A stretch of DNA of 7,884 nt from Candidatus Brocadiaceae bacterium (lineage in GTDB: Bacteria; Planctomycetota; Brocadiia; Brocadiales; Bathyanammoxibiaceae): the NCBI GenBank assembly GCA_030018855.1, contig JASEHG010000093.1:1-7884 (forward strand), written 5' to 3'. A program made the position numbers and the translations under genes. Positions within the stretch are counted from its first letter, which is position 1. The number at the start of each line of letters is the position of its first letter. The notes under the pieces are model-generated. The model was not told where the DNA came from, ran no database searches, and worked only from the letters and a program-made list of their open reading frames with translations. Shown piece after piece: positions 5,834 through 7,884 of this stretch.

Positions 5834-6265
5834 ATGAAGGAGTCCGCGTCAAAGCGATACAAAGTACTGGAGCATACGGCAGACCTGGCCCTGGAGGTCT
5901 ATGGCAGGGACTTAAAGGAACTCTTTGGTAATGCCGCCTTTGCCCTTTTTGATGTCATTACTGACTTATCCAGGGTAGAGGAGAGGGCGGAAAGGACCGT
6001 CAGACTCCGCGCATTTGACCTGGAACAACTCCTGGTAAACTGGCTGAATGAACTGCTCTACTACCACGAGGTAGAACAACTCCTCTTTAAGAGGTTTGAG
6101 GTAAAGGGATTGGAGTCCGATAATCTGGAGGCCATAGCCTATGGGGAGTCTTTCCGTGAAGGGAGGCACCTAATTTTGACTAGCCCCAAGGCCGTTACCC
6201 ATCATAAAATAGAGGTGGTAGAAGTACCCGAAGGCTGGCGGGCCAGGGTGATAATAGACCTTTAG
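5834..6265 (+). CDS. Archease, RtcB-activating protein
   Basis: Archease is a small metal-binding cofactor that promotes guanylylation and multiple turnover of the RNA ligase RtcB. The 143-residue length is normal for the family. Diagnostic features are HTAD (14-17), with the metal-binding Asp17, the helix LEQLLVNWLNELLYYHE (63-79), KAVTHHKIEV (119-128), and the C-terminal ARVIIDL, whose Asp142 and final residue are expected to complete the metal site as described for human and Pyrococcus archease. The ATG at 5834 follows GAAGGG at 4-nt spacing. The gene lies 18 nt after fba and upstream of rtcB, the partner expected from the family. It is complete, and no other function is likely. Confidence 0.95.
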   Translation: MKESASKRYKVLEHTADLALEVYGRDLKELFGNAAFALFDVITDLSRVEERAERTVRLRAFDLEQLLVNWLNELLYYHEVEQLLFKRFEVKGLESDNLEAIAYGESFREGRHLILTSPKAVTHHKIEVVEVPEGWRARVIIDL

Positions 6266-6267
6266 TT

Positions 6268-6293
6268 GTAGGGGCAGGGTTTACCCCTGCCCA
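6268..6293. repeat. GC-rich hairpin repeat downstream of archease
   Basis: GGGCAGGG (6272-6279) and CCCTGCCC (6285-6292) form a perfect 8-bp stem with a 5-nt loop, starting 7 nt after the archease stop. No T-run follows on the plus strand, so a classical intrinsic terminator is not supported. It could still stabilise the 3' end of the upstream mRNA or dampen read-through into rtcB. From memory, TGTAGGGGCAGGG-TTTA-type elements recur in genomes rich in such repeats. Confidence 0.6.
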
Positions 6294-6301
6294 GGAGAGG
6301 G

Positions 6302-6377
6302 AGTAGACAGTAGCTAGTAGCCAGTAGCTAGGAAAAAGATTTATCCCCGACTACTAGCTACTGTCTACTAGCTACTG
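6302..6377. repeat. Low-complexity inverted repeat upstream of rtcB
   Basis: The arms at 6302-6320 and 6351-6369 are perfect 19-bp reverse complements, separated by 30 nt. Both arms consist of the words AGTAGC, CAGTAG and TAGACAG. A second pair, CAGTAGCTAG (6322-6331) and CTAGCTACTG (6368-6377), allows an alternative fold. The element ends about 6 nt before the rtcB ribosome binding site. Its word style recalls the GCAGTAR heptamers in the protease signal peptide. No promoter hexamers are obvious in it. Confidence 0.8.
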
Positions 6378-6383
6378 AATTAT

Positions 6384-6389
6384 GGAAGG
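6384..6389 (+). promoter_or_regulatory. Ribosome binding site deciding the rtcB start
   Basis: GGAAGG lies 8 nt upstream of the ATG at 6398, an ideal distance. The in-frame GTG at 6389 overlaps this site and so is a poorer start choice. Confidence 0.6.
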
Positions 6390-6397
6390 TGAGGAAT

Positions 6398-7849
6398 ATG
6401 GAAAAGGAATTAACCCTGAACATAAAGCAGATAGACCCCTACCGCTGGAAGATAGAGAAGGAAGGCGGCATGAGGGTAGAGGGCATAGTCTATGCCGATT
6501 CCAGGATTATGGAGGAGATAAAGAGGGATTTGAGCCTGCGTCAGGTGGCCAACGTAGCCACCCTGCCGGGGATAGTGAGGGCCTCCCTGGCCATGCCAGA
6601 TATCCATGAGGGGTACGGGTTCCCCATAGGTGGCGTAGCCGCCTTTGATGAGACAGGCGTGATCTCCCCGGGGGGCGTAGGTTATGACATCAACTGTGGG
6701 GTAAGGGTATTACGCTCCAATCTGCGTAGAGAAGAGATACAGGATATGATGAAAGAATTAGTTAATACCCTTTTTAGGAATATCCCCACCGGGGTAGGCT
6801 CGCACAGGAAGGACCTCAGGCTGGGTATTGAGGAGGAAAAGGGCCTCCTGAGGCAAGGTGCCCGTTGGGCCATAAGCAGGGGTTACGGCTACGAGAGGGA
6901 CCTGGAGCACATTGAGGAGCGGGGTTGTATACCGGGGGCTGACCCAGAAGAGGTATCCGATAGGGCCATGGAGAGGGGGCGGGCCCAGGTAGGCACACTG
7001 GGTTCCGGGAACCATTTTGTGGAGGTGGACGTAATCTCTGAGATATATGATGAGAAGCTGGCCAGGACCCTGGGCCTTGAACTGGGCGGGGTAGCCATCC
7101 AGGTGCACACAGGCAGTAGGGGGTTGGGTTATCAGGTCTGCGATGATTTCATAGGGGTCATGTTGAGGGCCGCCAGTAAGTATGGGATAGAGCTCGTAGA
7201 CCGCCAGCTATGCTGTGCCCCAATAGACTCTGAGGAAGGGAGGCGCTACTTTGCCGCCATGGCCTGCGCAGCCAATTTTGCCTTTGCCAATCGCCAGATG
7301 ATTACCCACTGGGTAAGGGAGAGTTTCTCCCACATGCTAAAAAGGCCTTCGGAAGAGCTGGGGCTGGAGCTTATATACGACGTCTGCCATAACATTGCCA
7401 AGTTTGAGACCCACAACGTGGATGGCAAGCCCACTAGGCTCTGCGTCCACAGGAAGGGGGCTACCAGGGCACTACCCCCTGGGCATCCCCAGACCCCTGC
7501 GGCCTATAGGGAGATAGGCCAGCCTGTACTTATCCCCGGAGATATGGGCAGGTGTTCCTATGTCCTGGTGGGCACGGAGGCGGCCAGCCAGGAGACCTTT
7601 GCCAGCAGTTGTCATGGGGCTGGCAGGGTAATGAGCCGCACCCAGGCAACGAAGCGGGCCAAAGGGAAAAATATCCTCAGAGAGATGGAGGACATGGGTA
7701 TCATCGTCAGGGCCTCAGGCTGGGACACCCTGGCCGAAGAGATACCAGAGGCCTATAAAGACGTTACAGAGGTGGTGAACGTCGTCCATAACGCCGGCAT
7801 CGCCCGTAGGGTCGTACAGCTAAAACCCCTGGGGGTTATTAAGGGGTAG
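6398..7849 (+). CDS. rtcB: RNA-splicing ligase RtcB, long form
   Basis: RtcB joins RNA 2',3'-cyclic phosphate (or 3'-phosphate) ends to 5'-OH ends using GTP and Mn2+, serving in tRNA splicing in archaea and eukaryotes and RNA repair in bacteria. The 483-residue product aligns from end to end with my recollection of Pyrococcus RtcB (481 aa) and is longer than E. coli RtcB (408 aa). Metal and nucleotide residues are present: Asp97 and Cys100 (GYDINCGVR), His206 (GSGNHF), His237 (VHTGSRG), His331 (DVCHNIAK), and the guanylylated His406 (SCHGAGR). The C-terminal GVIKG, with Lys482, matches the GTP-contacting end. It starts at ATG 6398 with GGAAGG 8 nt upstream; a GTG at 6389 would add three residues. 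It follows archease by 132 nt of repeat-filled spacer and is probably in the same operon or a read-through unit. All key residues are intact, so it should be active. Confidence 0.96.
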   Translation: MEKELTLNIKQIDPYRWKIEKEGGMRVEGIVYADSRIMEEIKRDLSLRQVANVATLPGIVRASLAMPDIHEGYGFPIGGVAAFDETGVISPGGVGYDINCGVRVLRSNLRREEIQDMMKELVNTLFRNIPTGVGSHRKDLRLGIEEEKGLLRQGARWAISRGYGYERDLEHIEERGCIPGADPEEVSDRAMERGRAQVGTLGSGNHFVEVDVISEIYDEKLARTLGLELGGVAIQVHTGSRGLGYQVCDDFIGVMLRAASKYGIELVDRQLCCAPIDSEEGRRYFAAMACAANFAFANRQMITHWVRESFSHMLKRPSEELGLELIYDVCHNIAKFETHNVDGKPTRLCVHRKGATRALPPGHPQTPAAYREIGQPVLIPGDMGRCSYVLVGTEAASQETFASSCHGAGRVMSRTQATKRAKGKNILREMEDMGIIVRASGWDTLAEEIPEAYKDVTEVVNVVHNAGIARRVVQLKPLGVIKG

Positions 7850-7852
7850 TGA

Positions 7853-7883
7853 GGGCAGGGGCCAGGGGTTGGGGGTCAGAGGG
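7853..7883 (+). other. G-rich tract with quadruplex-forming pattern downstream of rtcB
   Basis: Five runs of three to five G (7853-7855, 7858-7861, 7865-7868, 7871-7875, 7881-7883) are separated by loops of 2-5 nt, which satisfies the usual G-quadruplex pattern on the plus strand. It begins 3 nt after the rtcB stop. It may also be the start of another low-complexity repeat cut by the window end. Confidence 0.5.
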
Positions 7884-7884
7884 C

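Noticed and set aside
6268..6293. Intrinsic terminator after archease
   Set aside because: The stem is good but there is no T-run after it, so only a hairpin repeat is called.
4886..7849. A toxin-antitoxin or phage-defence island involving RtcB
   Set aside because: No nuclease, toxin, anticodon nuclease or mobile-element gene is present; the neighbours are housekeeping genes.

Overview
The window is an ordinary, gene-dense bacterial chromosome segment. Two genes read leftward (argC and a large secreted S41 protease) and four read rightward (a TPR protein, a class II fructose-bisphosphate aldolase, archease and RtcB), diverging from one shared intergenic region at about 4018-4281. I saw no rRNA, tRNA, CRISPR array, transposase or phage gene. 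The organism cannot be named from this. Codon use favours AGG, ATA and GGG, the RtcB is the long archaeal-like form, and many small palindromic or low-complexity repeats are present. This resembles uncultivated anaerobic or subsurface lineages (for example Planctomycetota/Brocadiales, Nitrospirota or the former Deltaproteobacteria). That placement is an inference with low confidence.

Left half, minus strand: a C-terminal-processing-type protease (signal peptide, PDZ, S41 Ser/Lys core, then Ig-like/CARDB-like modules) is followed, after a 63-nt low-complexity spacer, by argC for arginine biosynthesis. The two probably share a transcript but have no obvious functional link.

Right half, plus strand: a good sigma70-like promoter candidate (TTGAAA, 16 nt, TATACT) precedes a TPR protein whose end overlaps the aldolase start by 14 nt. 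Archease starts 18 nt after the aldolase stop, and rtcB follows 132 nt later. Archease and RtcB are known partners: RtcB is the GTP-dependent RNA ligase that joins 2',3'-cyclic phosphate and 5'-OH ends, and archease accelerates its guanylylation. The pair is thus an RNA ligation/repair module placed behind a glycolytic/gluconeogenic gene.

The most unusual feature is the repeat landscape. A 15-nt palindrome (consensus TCCGCCTNAGGCGGA) occurs four times inside genes, always read as (S/A)-A-(L/S)-G-(G/E), with a fifth partial copy in a leader. Two tandem pairs of about 21-23 nt sit inside the protease gene between the PDZ and catalytic parts. A 7-nt repeat encodes much of the protease signal peptide. 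A CCTTCGG...TCAGGACA element supplies the aldolase stop codon and the likely archease ribosome binding site. Other hairpin repeats fill the argC-protease and archease-rtcB gaps. I found no convincing new defence or metabolic system; the repeat invasion of coding sequence is the best lead.
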